This document shows, piece by piece, positions 24,568-34,525 of a stretch of 64,000 nt of DNA. Every line of letters begins with the position of its first letter. The first letter of the stretch is position 1. Source of the stretch: Paenibacillus endoradicis (GTDB lineage: Bacteria; Bacillota; Bacilli; Paenibacillales; Paenibacillaceae); NCBI RefSeq assembly GCF_024721975.1, contig NZ_JANQBB010000003.1:558001-622000 (forward strand). The letters run 5' to 3'. Below the pieces are notes generated by a model. The model made no database searches. It saw nothing but the letters and a program-made list of their open reading frames with translations, and was not told where the DNA came from. Made by a program: the position numbers and the translations under genes.

Positions 24568-25389
24568 ATGACTTTAAGAGAAGTGTGTGAAAGTATTTGC
24601 TTACCGGATCCAATGATGAGAAAAGTGCTAGACTTTGCAAGGGGATTTGATGAGAACACAATAAAGCCCTTTTCTGCTACCCTGTATGATTCATCAGCCT
24701 GGGAAAAGGGAGTTAAAGAAATAGAAAGGGTTCTAGGAGAGGATGCTGATGGGAGCAAAATGCTCACTTTTATGCTTCTGCGTGCAGTAGAGACACATAG
24801 GGAATACGAAAAAAGAGGAATCAGCGAGACAATTTTTAAGGATACGATAAAGTTCTGTACCAGATTCATTAATGAACATTACGAGGTGTATGGGACATAT
24901 GCATTCACGTGGGGATGGTGGTTTCCAAGACAGGTTTCGCTTCACGAATTCCGAATCGGTGCACTTGAATATGAGATGATCGAGCAGGAAGAAAAAAAGA
25001 TAATAAATATACATATCCCTGCTGATGCGGATATGAGGAGCGACAGTTTGCGTAAGTCATATGAGGAAGCTAGGGAATTTTTTGCGAAATATTTTCCGGA
25101 GTATGGACAGTCGGATATGGTATGTGATTCCTGGTTGCTTTCTCCTGTCCTTGCTAAGCTACTGCTGGAGAGTTCAAATATAGTCCGCTTTCAGAAGGCT
25201 TTCAACTTGATACGTGTAGATGATACGAACGACAGCTCTATCAGATGGGTTTATGGAAGAACTGATATTCCAATACACGAACTTCCGGAAAAGACATCTT
25301 TACAGAAAAAAATCAAGGCCAGTCTGTTGGAAGGCAGTAGCATTGGTGCAGCGTACGGAAGACTGCAGGAAGACCCCTGGAAGGGCTAA
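24568..25389 (+). CDS. Acyltransferase-domain protein (NAT_N/GNAT_C type)
   Basis: 273-residue cytoplasmic protein of the group with an N-terminal helical NAT_N domain and a C-terminal GNAT-like domain (formerly DUF5596). The central FRIGALEYEMIEQEEKKIIN and NIHIPADADM segments and the distal DSWLLSPVLAKLL are typical. A Trp-rich stretch, TYAFTWGWWFPRQVSLHEF, precedes them. The natural substrate of this family is not established. AGGAG lies well placed before ATG 24568. It stands alone, with no partner gene. Confidence 0.7.
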   Translation: MTLREVCESICLPDPMMRKVLDFARGFDENTIKPFSATLYDSSAWEKGVKEIERVLGEDADGSKMLTFMLLRAVETHREYEKRGISETIFKDTIKFCTRFINEHYEVYGTYAFTWGWWFPRQVSLHEFRIGALEYEMIEQEEKKIINIHIPADADMRSDSLRKSYEEAREFFAKYFPEYGQSDMVCDSWLLSPVLAKLLLESSNIVRFQKAFNLIRVDDTNDSSIRWVYGRTDIPIHELPEKTSLQKKIKASLLEGSSIGAAYGRLQEDPWKG

Positions 25390-25653
25390 TGGGAAAGGTT
25401 TAATATAGAACGGGGAATTAATGTTTGAGATAATGATACATAGGGGTTTGTTTCCGCCGAGCTGGAACGTTACTTGAAGCTCTCATTGATCCGGAGCTTT
25501 TAAGAAAGTTAAGCCAAATGCTAGAGAACGGTGGAAACAGACGGTTAATATGAAGGCTGTTCAATAGTACAGGAAAGCGGGGGGGAAGTTATTCGTCAGT
25601 TACACAACCAGGGAGCTTTAAGTTATGTTAGCAGTGGCTATAAGACATGTAAT
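25390..25653. other. Region ahead of the AraC gene, with coding remnants
   Basis: The AraC reading frame stays open back to 25549 without an ATG, GTG or TTG in it. A separate plus-strand frame ending near 25553 reads AGTLLEALIDPELLRKLSQM and then NGGNRRLI and a stop, which looks like the tail of a lost gene. Confidence 0.35.
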
Positions 25654-26385
25654 ATGCATCAGTGGGGGCCAGGAGTAAGGGACATTTATGCATTGCACTA
25701 TATTATAAGCGGGCAAGGCTATTATGAAATTGGTCAACGAAAATTTCATCTTCATGCTGGAGAGAGTTTTATTATTTTGCCGCACATGCCAATTTATTAT
25801 TACCCAGAACCACTAGATCCTTGGGAATATGTATGGATTGAATTCAAAGGAAGCGAAGTGCCGCAACTGTTAGCTTTAACTATCCTGAAGTCGGAATCTC
25901 CTGTTACTAAGGCAGCTCCGCAAAGGATGGATTCTTTTTATGATGTGCGTTTATATGACGAATTAAAGGCATATGAAAAAATACGATCTGATGCAAAGAT
26001 TCGTTTGTTGATTTCGTATTACATAGAATTTTTTCCGGCGGAAGCTACTATAGACGATACCGATTATGTAAGACTATCGAGGGAATATATTGAGCATCAT
26101 TATTGGAAGCCCTCTTTGACGGTTACTACTATTGTAGAGCATGTAAATATTGAACGGAGTTATTTGTTTCGCTTATTTAAGAAGGCAACGAGTATGTCAG
26201 TATTAAGTTATGTCACTATGGTTCGTATTCAGCGCGCAAGTGAGTTATTAACGGATGAAGGTTTATCAATTAAATCAGTTGCTTATTCCGTTGGATATAG
26301 TGACCCATTATATTTTTCAAAGGTATTCAAGAAAGCAACAACTTATAGTCCGACAGAATATAAGTTGTTGCATCAGAACAAGTAA
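25654..26385 (+). CDS. AraC-family transcriptional regulator
   Basis: Sugar-responsive regulator of 243 residues as called. It has an N-terminal cupin (YALHYIISGQGYYEIG, LHAGESFIILPHMPIYY) and a C-terminal double helix-turn-helix (LTVTTIVEHVNIERSYLFRL, IKSVAYSVGYSDPLYFSKVF, TTYSPTEYK). It lies just ahead of the GH27 gene (convergent) and probably controls the neighbouring glycosidases. The start is doubtful: no ribosome-binding site precedes ATG 25654, and upstream codons in the same frame (ALSYVSSGYKTCN) look like the true cupin N-terminus but contain no standard start codon. Either a rare start is used or the 5' end is damaged. Confidence 0.8.
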   Translation: MHQWGPGVRDIYALHYIISGQGYYEIGQRKFHLHAGESFIILPHMPIYYYPEPLDPWEYVWIEFKGSEVPQLLALTILKSESPVTKAAPQRMDSFYDVRLYDELKAYEKIRSDAKIRLLISYYIEFFPAEATIDDTDYVRLSREYIEHHYWKPSLTVTTIVEHVNIERSYLFRLFKKATSMSVLSYVTMVRIQRASELLTDEGLSIKSVAYSVGYSDPLYFSKVFKKATTYSPTEYKLLHQNK

Positions 26386-26389
26386 GGGA

Positions 26390-26593
26390 TTAACGAAACA
26401 GTACACATTTACCAGACTCACGATAATATAGAATTAATCGTTCAATTGGCTCTCGTCCACAATTGAGCTTATCGCCTAAGCAATCGATACAAAGAAAGTC
26501 CTTCGCTGTTGTAGAAACTAGCTTCAGGTAAATGGCAACGTCATCGGTCATAAGCGGCACTCTACAGCTAAAGCAACATCTCGTGCTGCTCAT
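26390..26593 (-). CDS. Small Cys-rich (putative zinc-binding) protein
   Basis: 67-residue protein with six Cys: MSSTRCCFSCRVPL near the start, FLCIDCLGDKLNC in the middle and one near the C-terminus (GKCVLFR). The spacing suggests a small zinc ribbon. The start lies two bases after the GH27 stop, with AAGG in the end of that gene as the only ribosome-binding site, so translation is probably coupled. Its function is unknown; its place in a glycosidase operon suggests a regulatory or accessory role, which is inference. Confidence 0.6.
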   Translation of the reverse strand: MSSTRCCFSCRVPLMTDDVAIYLKLVSTTAKDFLCIDCLGDKLNCGREPIERLILYYRESGKCVLFR

Positions 26594-26595
26594 GG

Positions 26596-27756
26596 CTACA
26601 CTAGCCTTGCTCTAATAACGACGCAATCATGTGCAGGGACGGTAGGGGAAAAGCGTTCTTTAAAGATTCCTAGTTCCTTATGCTCCCAGCAATCGTACAA
26701 TGACAATGAGAAGTTTGAAGCATATGGCAAGCCAATATCCCAAAACTGTAAAGAAATCTCTCGTTGGTTATCACTTAGATTGAAAAAGCCTATTGTTACG
26801 TCACCATTAGTAAGTACCTTTACTAGCATAAATACTTCATCATCATGAAACCACTGAGGTTCTGGCTTAATACGGTAAGCACCACGTGCTTCTAAATCTT
26901 GATTAATTGCTAGAATATCTTTATTTAACAATATTCTTTTTGTAGCTGGAGTTGCCTTTCGAATATCACTACCAATCATTAGTGGAGAACCCATCATACT
27001 CCATATAGAGAAATGAGTCTTATACTCAAGATCACTGCAGCCTCCTATTTTTCCGATATAGTCGTTGTTGCTGCCGCCATACATGCCAACAATAAGCATG
27101 TCCATATCGTTATGACAGAATGAACCAGTATAGCACTCCTTGTCTAGCTGTGAAATGGCTAGCTCCTTTATAGAAATCCAGTTATCACGAATATCTCCAG
27201 TAGAGCGATACATGTGAGCACCTGACTCACGAATCCAGTGATAAACATTGTCTTCTCCCCAGTTACAAGCAGAAAAAAGAATCTCTCTGCCGCAGTTTTT
27301 AAGCGCTAAACTCATGCGCTTATAAAGCAACTCACCAGAAATATGACGAGGCTTGAAGCAATAGTCATACTTTAAGTAATCTACTCCCCATTCGGCGAAC
27401 TTCTTAGCATCCTGAAATTCATGTTCAAAGCTACCAGGATAGCCAGCGCAAGTGTGGGTTCCCACACAGGAGTACATCCCAAACTTTAAGCCTTTTGAAT
27501 GAATATAGTCTGCGAGTGCTTTCATGCCACTAGGGAACTTCTCGGGATCAGCCACTAAATTGCCCTGCTCATCGCGCGCCTTCAAACTCCAGCAATCATC
27601 AATAACAATATATTCATATCCTGCATTTAAATACCCTTCAGATACGAATAAATCAGCGATTTCACGAATTAATTGTTCATTAATATCCCATGTGAAAGTG
27701 TTCCATGAATTCCAACCAAGTGCAGGGAGCAGGCCAAGCTGCGTATCATTGTTCAT
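26596..27756 (-). CDS. GH27 alpha-galactosidase / beta-L-arabinopyranosidase
   Basis: Retaining glycoside hydrolase of family 27, 386 residues, without a signal peptide and so cytoplasmic. The (beta/alpha)8 barrel opens LGWNSWNTF. The nucleophile Asp is in YLKYDYC (about D131) and the acid/base Asp in RSTGDIRD (about D188). A C-terminal beta domain follows (FSLSLYDCWEHKELGIF). Family 27 includes alpha-D-galactosidases and beta-L-arabinopyranosidases; motifs alone do not separate them here. It is co-transcribed with the small Cys-rich gene and divergent from the GH95 gene. Expected substrates are galactose- or arabinopyranose-capped side chains of imported oligosaccharides. Confidence 0.88.
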   Translation of the reverse strand: MNNDTQLGLLPALGWNSWNTFTWDINEQLIREIADLFVSEGYLNAGYEYIVIDDCWSLKARDEQGNLVADPEKFPSGMKALADYIHSKGLKFGMYSCVGTHTCAGYPGSFEHEFQDAKKFAEWGVDYLKYDYCFKPRHISGELLYKRMSLALKNCGREILFSACNWGEDNVYHWIRESGAHMYRSTGDIRDNWISIKELAISQLDKECYTGSFCHNDMDMLIVGMYGGSNNDYIGKIGGCSDLEYKTHFSIWSMMGSPLMIGSDIRKATPATKRILLNKDILAINQDLEARGAYRIKPEPQWFHDDEVFMLVKVLTNGDVTIGFFNLSDNQREISLQFWDIGLPYASNFSLSLYDCWEHKELGIFKERFSPTVPAHDCVVIRARLV

Positions 27757-28118
27757 CTAAAAAAACATCCTTTTTCGTGTGGTAGAAGCTACAAACATAT
27801 TTAATCATATGCTAGAGAGTGAATCCTATAGTAAAACGTTGCTTACACATGTATAAATGTTGCTTTTTAGTAGCTTAACCTCTCGTGATCATACTAGTAA
27901 CGTTGACATTAGCGAGAGTATGAGAATAAAAAGCGAGACAACTAATCTATTGAAGGTGGCATATAACGGTTTGAATTTTGTTTATATGTACTTAGGGCGT
28001 ATTGTCAGGTGTGACACTTGTAATTTGCTTGAATACTCGATTTTTAAGTACTTAGTATCGCTATTGAAAGTAGAATGACTATTATATTATAGAAATAGAA
28101 GCCATTTTTAGGAGGACA
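27757..28118. other. Divergent GH27/GH95 regulatory region
   Basis: 362 bases between divergent starts. TTGACA at 27903 with an A-rich -10-like segment 17 bases on could drive the GH95 gene. AGGAGG immediately precedes ATG 28119. No terminator or structured leader was recognised. Confidence 0.4.
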
Positions 28119-30467
28119 ATGATGAATCTACAGTCTGAATTTTGGTACAATAAGCCGGCAGCTAGCTGGAATGAGGCACTGCCTATTGGTAACGGATATA
28201 TGGGAGCAATGGTATTTGGTGATCCAGTTGAGGAAAGAATTGCCTTGAATGAAGATAGTGTTTGGTACGGGGGACCGCGTGATCGTAACAATCCAGATGC
28301 ATTGGTACATCTACAGACTATTCGTGAGGCGATCCGAGCAGGGGAGTTAAATCGAGCGGAAGATTTATCATTAATGGCTTTATCTGGATTGCCAGAAACG
28401 CAGCGTCACTACATGCCGCTGGGCGATTTGAACCTCCAATTTTTCTCTCCTGCTACAGATCATGCAGTAGTAGCTAGTACTGAGAAAACGGTAGATAGGA
28501 GTGGATTTGAACATTATTTACGGGAATTGAACATGTCGAGTGGAATTGTTGCTAGTACCTATAAACAATATGGCATCTCGTATCATAGAGAAAGTTTTGT
28601 CAGCTTTCCTCACAATGTTATGGCTTTTCATTTTACAGCAGAAAGCCCCAATGCGTATCATATTCGTGTTAGATTAACGCGTGGCAATAATCGCTACTAT
28701 GAAGTGGTTTCGAAAGCGAACGCATATACACTTATGATGAAGGGCGAATGTGGCGGAGCTCAAGGTTCAAGCTTTCGCACTGGGGTAAGCATAATAGCAG
28801 ATGGTGGAGAATTGCAAATTATTGGTGAGCAGCTAATTGTTAAAAATGCGAATCGTGTGCTGATACTACTTGCAGCAGCGACCTCATTCCGACATGAGAA
28901 CCCTGAAAAGTATGTATTGCAACAATTAGATAAAGCCGCGCGGATAGGTTATGAGCAACTACGGCAACAACATGTTGAAGATTTCAATTCATTGTTTAAC
29001 CGCGTCGAATTCAAGCTGAAAGCAACGGAAGATGTAAGAGTAGTACCTATGAATGAGCGCCTGGAGAGAGTGAAGGATGGCAAAGAGGATTTGCAATTAA
29101 TCGAAGTATTGTATCAATACGGTCGATATTTATTGTTGTCATCCAGTCGTCCTGGCTCGTTGCCGGCAAATTTACAGGGGATTTGGAATGAACATATGCT
29201 ACCGCCTTGGGATAGCAAATATACGATTAATATCAATACAGAGATGAATTATTGGCCTGCAGAGACTTGTAATCTATCAGAATGTCATCAGCCGTTGTTC
29301 GATCTTCTAGACCGAATGCGGGTAAATGGACGAATAACAGCCAAGGAAATGTATGGCTGTCGTGGTTTTGTTGCACATCATAATACTGATATTTGGGGAG
29401 ATACTGCCCCGCAGGATAGATATGTTCCAGCTACGTATTGGCCGATGGGGGCGGCATGGCTTAGCTTGCATATGTGGGAGCATTTTCTGTTTACCCAAGA
29501 CCAAGACTTTTTAAGACAATCTGCGTATCCGATCATAACGGAGGCTGCGCAATTCTTTCTTGATTTTTTAATTGAAACTAAAGATGGTTTATTAGTGACT
29601 AGCCCTTCAGTATCACCTGAGAATACCTATATTTTACCTAATGGTAAATCAGGAACGCTTAGTGAAGGACCAGCAATGGATAGTCAAATCTTGCGCGAGT
29701 TGTTTGCGGCATGTATTCAGGCATCTGAGTTGCTGCAAAGTGATACGTCATTACGTAAGCAATGGCAGCAAGTATATTCACGTTTGCCGCAAAGTGAAAT
29801 TGGCAGCGAGGGGCAATTGTTAGAATGGTTGGAGGAATATGTGGAGGAAGAGCCTGGTCACCGTCATATCTCTCATTTATTTGCCTTGCATCCGGGCAGT
29901 CAAATTTCAGTACATAAGACACCTGAATTGTCGGCGGCTGCAAAAATAACCTTAAAAAAGCGGCTTGCTAGTGGTGGAGGACATACGGGGTGGAGTAGAG
30001 CTTGGATTATTAACTTCTGGGCAAGGCTTGAGGAAGCAGAACTGGCTAATGAACATATTGTTGCGTTGCTTTCGCATTCTATGCTTCCAAATTTACTAGA
30101 TAATCATCCTCCTTTTCAGATTGATGGGAATTTTGGGGCGACTGCAGCGATTGCTGAAATGATCTTACAAAGTCATTGTGATGAGCTAAGATTGTTACCT
30201 GCACTGCCTATAGCTTGGGAAGAAGGATATATGAAGGGATTACGTGCTCGGGGGGGCTTCACTGTAGAAGTTGCATGGAGGGATCATTGTTTAGTATACG
30301 CACGCATATGTGCGACGCAAACAACTACACAATGTCGCATCCGCACCAATCTTCCTGTCCGTATTCAATCATCTGAGCAAGCTTGTTCAATTATATACAG
30401 TCAGGACTCGTTTATAGCGGAATGGCAGGCAATGAAAGGGATTGTATATACAGTATTACCATTATAA
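28119..30467 (+). CDS. GH95 alpha-L-fucosidase / alpha-L-galactosidase
   Basis: Inverting glycoside hydrolase of family 95, 782 residues, no signal peptide. The N-terminal beta domain starts [20 protein letters not shown] with [12 protein letters not shown]. The (alpha/alpha)6 barrel contains [12 protein letters not shown] (paired Asn), [10 protein letters not shown] (Glu) and [18 protein letters not shown] (Asp), matching catalytic positions described for family 95. The family removes alpha-1,2-L-fucose from xyloglucan-like chains, and some members remove the related L-galactose of complex arabinoxylan. The surrounding arabinoxylan enzymes make L-galactose plausible here, but this is inference. 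ATG 28119 or 28122 follows AGGAGG. Confidence 0.9.
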   Translation: MMNLQSEFWYNKPAASWNEALPIGNGYMGAMVFGDPVEERIALNEDSVWYGGPRDRNNPDALVHLQTIREAIRAGELNRAEDLSLMALSGLPETQRHYMPLGDLNLQFFSPATDHAVVASTEKTVDRSGFEHYLRELNMSSGIVASTYKQYGISYHRESFVSFPHNVMAFHFTAESPNAYHIRVRLTRGNNRYYEVVSKANAYTLMMKGECGGAQGSSFRTGVSIIADGGELQIIGEQLIVKNANRVLILLAAATSFRHENPEKYVLQQLDKAARIGYEQLRQQHVEDFNSLFNRVEFKLKATEDVRVVPMNERLERVKDGKEDLQLIEVLYQYGRYLLLSSSRPGSLPANLQGIWNEHMLPPWDSKYTININTEMNYWPAETCNLSECHQPLFDLLDRMRVNGRITAKEMYGCRGFVAHHNTDIWGDTAPQDRYVPATYWPMGAAWLSLHMWEHFLFTQDQDFLRQSAYPIITEAAQFFLDFLIETKDGLLVTSPSVSPENTYILPNGKSGTLSEGPAMDSQILRELFAACIQASELLQSDTSLRKQWQQVYSRLPQSEIGSEGQLLEWLEEYVEEEPGHRHISHLFALHPGSQISVHKTPELSAAAKITLKKRLASGGGHTGWSRAWIINFWARLEEAELANEHIVALLSHSMLPNLLDNHPPFQIDGNFGATAAIAEMILQSHCDELRLLPALPIAWEEGYMKGLRARGGFTVEVAWRDHCLVYARICATQTTTQCRIRTNLPVRIQSSEQACSIIYSQDSFIAEWQAMKGIVYTVLPL

Positions 30468-30763
30468 AAAGTACGTTCTAACTAACTCTCATCTGCTCCT
30501 TCCCTTGGACGCTTAGTTATAATGACGACAGATAGTGTTTAAGTAGTATATGTGTAACCCATGGTGAAATTCTCTTTACCTTTACCAATCTTAATTGATA
30601 TTTATAACATATATTGAATGACTCGCTATTCTTTAATATGTTGACTTTATAAGGAAATATATATAATTTGAAAGGTTATTAGACCCTTAAACTACGTGAT
30701 AGTATTGATGTAATGAATTAATACTTAGTATGAAAAAGTATACTGAAGGGGCGCTAATAATCT

Positions 30764-31834
30764 ATGGTGAGGATAAATGTGACGGGATTACCTGACAAGT
30801 ATTTATGGTCAGTCATTGAAGAACGTCAAGGTTTTGTTCAAGAGATTACCTATATGGTAAACAATTATATTAATCATTCTCGACAGCTTGTAACATCTGG
30901 AAATATCGATATGGATGAAGCAGGAAGAGAAATCGTTACGGGTGATGCCTTAATGAAGAAATGTAATATCTACTTGCCTGCGGGGTATGACCCAAACGAC
31001 GTAGCAGTCAGATACAATGTATTGTATTTACTACATGGAGTTGGCGGGAATCAATATGAATGGTTAAGAAGTAACGGTAAAGTGAAAGAACGATTCATCA
31101 TCTGCAATATATTTGATAATCTCATTGCTAATGGTGAAATAGAACCGCTAATTATCGTATTTCCTAATGGAAGAAGCGCCTACGACTGGACAGACAGTTC
31201 CTTCAATTCCGAAGGAACCAATATGTTAGGTTTCTATTACTTCGATTATGAGCTCAGACATGATCTAATTCCATTTATAGAATTAAACTATAATACTTAC
31301 GCAGATATTATGAACACTTCACATGAGGGAATAAAATATAACCGCACACGAAGAGCGATTGCCGGGCTGTCAATGGGAGGGATGCAAGCTCTGAACTTAA
31401 TTCTCGGAGGTTACAGATATGATTCCACTCTATTCACTGGAACAAAGAGTCATTGGAACAACGGTCTAGATAAGACTGTGCTTGCACCTGGATTGATAGA
31501 TTTGTTCGATTATGTAGGAGCTTTTTCAAACGCTCCTACGTCTAGTGACGGAAAGATTCTTGGATCCAGTCTGGCGTCATGCGCCTTTAAGCTTCAATTG
31601 TTGTATACCACCTGCGGCAGTGAAGACGGAGTTGCAAATAACAGTTTTTTAAATTCGATAGATCAGCTTATACACGAAGCAGGGGATGATCTCGCTCATT
31701 ATTATGAAATTATAATTAAAGATGGTATCCATGACTTTAATGTATGGAATAATGGTGCCTACAATTTTAGTCGATTGGCATTTAGGAATTTTGATGATCA
31801 ATTAATGTCCAATGTTGTTAAGAAGGTGCTTTAA
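30764..31834 (+). CDS. CE1-like alpha/beta-hydrolase esterase (feruloyl/acetyl esterase type)
   Basis: Predicted carbohydrate esterase of 356 residues, cytoplasmic (no signal peptide). After a family-typical lead-in ITYMVNNYINHSRQL comes CNIYLPAGYDP, the oxyanion region VLYLLHGVGGNQYEWL, the nucleophile elbow RAIAGLSMGGMQALN (Ser near residue 203) and the catalytic His in IKDGIHDFNVWNNG. This is the layout of bacterial feruloyl and acetylxylan esterases of family CE1. In this locus it would remove ferulate or acetyl groups from xylan oligosaccharides. ATG 30764 has a GAAGGGG site somewhat far upstream; GTG 30779 with GAGGAT is an alternative. Confidence 0.82.
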   Translation: MVRINVTGLPDKYLWSVIEERQGFVQEITYMVNNYINHSRQLVTSGNIDMDEAGREIVTGDALMKKCNIYLPAGYDPNDVAVRYNVLYLLHGVGGNQYEWLRSNGKVKERFIICNIFDNLIANGEIEPLIIVFPNGRSAYDWTDSSFNSEGTNMLGFYYFDYELRHDLIPFIELNYNTYADIMNTSHEGIKYNRTRRAIAGLSMGGMQALNLILGGYRYDSTLFTGTKSHWNNGLDKTVLAPGLIDLFDYVGAFSNAPTSSDGKILGSSLASCAFKLQLLYTTCGSEDGVANNSFLNSIDQLIHEAGDDLAHYYEIIIKDGIHDFNVWNNGAYNFSRLAFRNFDDQLMSNVVKKVL

Positions 31835-31920
31835 GGGAGAACCACATACAAACTCAGAAAAGCACTTCGCAGATAGCAAGGAATATAAGAATAATTCGGT
31901 TTTCTGCTTATTCTTGTTAA

Positions 31921-32362
31921 GTAAACAGATAGTTTAACTCATATACAGTTAGGTCCAACAGGATTAGGTTTATTGGCAAAAGATAGATTAGTTTGTATCT
32001 CAACATCACTTCTCTTAAACGAAGCTACAGAAGCGATGCATGAATCAGAAGAATTTCCAATGAATATTTTACCAACGAATATTATTACAGTTCTGTATGA
32101 GTTATTACTTGATAATGAAAGCTTACAGCCAGATTTCACTCCAATAGAAAAATCGGTACTTCGCTCACGTCTACCTATGGACATGAATTTTGACAAAGTA
32201 ATAATAGATTGCATTGAACTCGGCTTTGTGGATAGAGTACGAGGTGGGTATAGACTTAATGTTAAAGGTGATATTGCAACACGTTTGTTTTCAATTGTTC
32301 ATAGGGTTGTAAGTAAACCTAGTTTGTTTTCTTTCGAATTTTCGACACAGGGCACTTTGTAA
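31921..32362 (+). pseudogene. Unrecognised frame, probably a 5'-truncated gene
   Basis: An open frame encoding GPTGLGLLAKDRLVCISTSL onward to GGYRLNVKGDIATRLFSIVH with no ATG near the start, no ribosome-binding site and only TTG 31973 as a nominal start (129 residues). The composition looks like real protein and the tail resembles a winged-helix or regulatory domain, but no family is recognised. It is likely a remnant. Confidence 0.35.
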
Positions 32363-32470
32363 AACCACGAAGCAACACTAAGCTAGCGGAGAACGATAGC
32401 TTAGTGAACTGCCTTTTCATCAAGACGTTATTTGATTGTCAATTATCAACATTACGATTTAGCATAGCCT

Positions 32471-32524
32471 AATAGTTAATAATGAATGGAAGAATTCTCC
32501 CCTTCATTATTAACTATTTTTTAT
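32471..32524 (+). terminator. Rho-independent terminator
   Basis: AATAGTTAATAATGAA and TTCATTATTAACTATT form a perfect 16-bp stem followed by TTTTTT. It insulates the sugar-uptake operon from upstream genes. Confidence 0.85.
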
Positions 32525-32608
32525 TTTACACTAGGTACGTACGTCGCAGATATCATTGTCTAGAATATCTATTTGAAAAACCGTAAGTGATCTTTCATAC
32601 CCCTATAT

Positions 32609-32624
32609 ATAAAAGCGTTTTCAT
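32609..32624 (-). promoter_or_regulatory. Candidate cre (CcpA) site
   Basis: On the minus strand ATGAAAACGCTTTTAT, fitting the TGWNANCGNTNWCA pattern with one mismatch, 115 bases ahead of the SBP gene. This suggests carbon catabolite repression of the operon. Confidence 0.55.
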
Positions 32625-32738
32625 TATTGTAAAAAGAAGTTAATGAATGTAAAGAGATGTATATGGCAGAAGCATAATCTCTTCAATCATAATAAAACTG
32701 TAGTTATTTATCTTGATATAGTTGAATGGGGGATGTAA

Positions 32739-34448
32739 ATGAAAAAAATGAAATCTTTATTGTTTAAAGGAACCTCTATTGTATTACTCACTTCTGTATT
32801 CCTTTCTGCATGCTCAGGTAACAGTGATTCAAACAATGCAGGAAAAAAAACGAATAACAGTCACACTCCGACATTATCGGCAAATGATGAACCACTTGGT
32901 AAATATGATCCTCCAATTGCGTTGTCATTTGTTAGAGATTTGAATGACGTTGTGGAAAATAATGTACTTAGCGTTCTAGACGGAGAAACGATAGAGGACA
33001 ATCGATGGTCGCGCATTTATGAAGAGGAATTGGGAATTAAAATTACGTATGATTGGATCGTTAAGGGAGCATCAACCTCTGATCAATATGTTCAGAAAAT
33101 TAATATGACTCTTGCCTCAGGTGCTCTACCAGATGTAATTCCAGTGGATGCTACACAGTTGAAACAACTTGCAGATTCCGATCAAATTGAAGACCTTACA
33201 GAAATTTACGAAAAGTACGCTTCTCCGTTAACAAAAGAGGTTCTGTCGCAAGAAGGAACAAGCCCGTTTGACGCCGTTACTTTCGACGGTAAGCTTATGG
33301 CTATTCCGCAGCTTGAATCATCTATTGAGCGCTCTATGTATATTTGGATTCGGACAGATTGGCTGGAACATCTTGAATTGCAGCCACCTAAAACGATTGC
33401 AGATGTGTTAGCAATCTCGAAAGCGTTCAAAGAAAAAGATCCAGATCAAAATGGACAGAATGATACGTATGGTTTAGGTATTACAAAGGATTTATGGGGA
33501 GGCGCAATGGGATTAGAGGGCTTTATGGCAGCCTATAATGCGTATCCTAATATGTGGATTGAGAATGGAGAAGGCGAACTTGTCTTCGGAAGTGTTCAGC
33601 CGGAAGTGAAAAAATCTTTGCAGATCTTGCAGGCTATGCATGCAAACGGCGAAATTGATCAGGAGTTTGGTATTAAGGACGGAGGTAAGGTGTCCGAACA
33701 AATTGCAGCGGGGAAAATTGGATTGGAATATGGTGAGCAATGGAATTCGATCTGGCCGCTGCAACTTAATCGCAATAATGATCCAAATGCCCAGTGGCAA
33801 GCTTTCCCAATTGTATCTGAATCTGGAGAGAATCCCAAGGTTCCACTTAAATTCAGTACAACTCGTTTCTTTGCTGTGAAAAAAGGGATTGAGCATCCAG
33901 AGGCTGTTATCAAATTATTTAACTTGCACCTTGAGAAAAACTGGGGTGAAACAGCTGAGTTTGATAAATATTATGCACCACCAGAGGCAGAAAGTGTATG
34001 GCAATTATCTCCTGTTACACCGTACCCTGCAATGAAAAATGTTGACGCCTTCCGAGCAATTGATGCTGCTCGCAAGGCAGGAGATACTTCTGGCTTGAAG
34101 GGTGAAGCAAAAACGATTCAAGAGAAATTAGAGTCATTTACGTCAGGGACATCGGAAGGATTTGCACTTTGGGGCTGGGAGCGAATATATGGTGAACAAG
34201 GCTCGATGGGAATAGCTGATCAATATGATAAAAATAATCAGTTTCTAATGGAAAAATTTGTTGGCGCTCCGACACCTACTATGGTAGAACGCAAATCTAC
34301 ATTAGATAAGATGCAAACCGAAGTATTTACAAAAATTATCTTGGGTGGATCTGTGGATGAATTCGATCAATTCGTAGAGAATTGGAAGAAGCTTGGTGGT
34401 GACCAGATTACGCAAGAAGTGAATGAGTGGTATGCAACGAAAAAGTAA
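32739..34448 (+). CDS. Sugar ABC transporter substrate-binding lipoprotein (LplA type), SBP1
   Basis: Membrane-tethered extracytoplasmic binding protein of 569 residues. The signal peptide ends in lipobox LSAC (MKKMKSLLFKGTSIVLLTSV start). The body belongs to the large LplA/YtcQ group that binds oligosaccharides. It contains the acidic loop EKDPDQNGQNDTYG seen in many of these proteins. It is first in an operon with two permeases, a YesM-type kinase and a YesN-type regulator. A hairpin separates it from the permeases and may keep its transcript more abundant. It is clearly paralogous to the 48051 product (shared ETIEDNRWSRIYEE-like, LHLEKNWGETAE and WQLSPVTPYPA segments). Confidence 0.9.
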   Translation: MKKMKSLLFKGTSIVLLTSVFLSACSGNSDSNNAGKKTNNSHTPTLSANDEPLGKYDPPIALSFVRDLNDVVENNVLSVLDGETIEDNRWSRIYEEELGIKITYDWIVKGASTSDQYVQKINMTLASGALPDVIPVDATQLKQLADSDQIEDLTEIYEKYASPLTKEVLSQEGTSPFDAVTFDGKLMAIPQLESSIERSMYIWIRTDWLEHLELQPPKTIADVLAISKAFKEKDPDQNGQNDTYGLGITKDLWGGAMGLEGFMAAYNAYPNMWIENGEGELVFGSVQPEVKKSLQILQAMHANGEIDQEFGIKDGGKVSEQIAAGKIGLEYGEQWNSIWPLQLNRNNDPNAQWQAFPIVSESGENPKVPLKFSTTRFFAVKKGIEHPEAVIKLFNLHLEKNWGETAEFDKYYAPPEAESVWQLSPVTPYPAMKNVDAFRAIDAARKAGDTSGLKGEAKTIQEKLESFTSGTSEGFALWGWERIYGEQGSMGIADQYDKNNQFLMEKFVGAPTPTMVERKSTLDKMQTEVFTKIILGGSVDEFDQFVENWKKLGGDQITQEVNEWYATKK

Positions 34449-34461
34449 TAGGTAAGGAACG

Positions 34462-34493
34462 TGCGGAGGTGGAAATGGAATTCTTCCTCCGCA
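34462..34493 (+). terminator. Attenuator/processing hairpin between SBP and permeases
   Basis: TGCGGAGG pairs perfectly with CCTCCGCA, followed by a pyrimidine-rich stretch lacking a long T run. Position and weakness suggest partial termination or 3'-end protection of the SBP message. Confidence 0.5.
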
Positions 34494-34525
34494 TTACTCT
34501 TATTCACTGATGTGGAGGATAAGTA

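Larger units (their letters stand above)
32363..32738. other. Regulatory spacer before the first SBP operon
   Basis: 376 bases holding a hairpin at 32376-32406 (CACTAAGCTA/TAGCTTAGTG), the terminator at 32471-32524, a cre-like site at 32609-32624, and GGGGGATG as the ribosome-binding site for the SBP gene. The operon promoter must lie between the terminator and 32739. Confidence 0.6.

Noticed and set aside
27831..27846. Palindrome GTAAAACGTTGCTTAC between GH27 and GH95
   Set aside because: Only the outer four bases of each arm match and the central CG is off centre, so it is too weak to call a LacI-type operator or cre.
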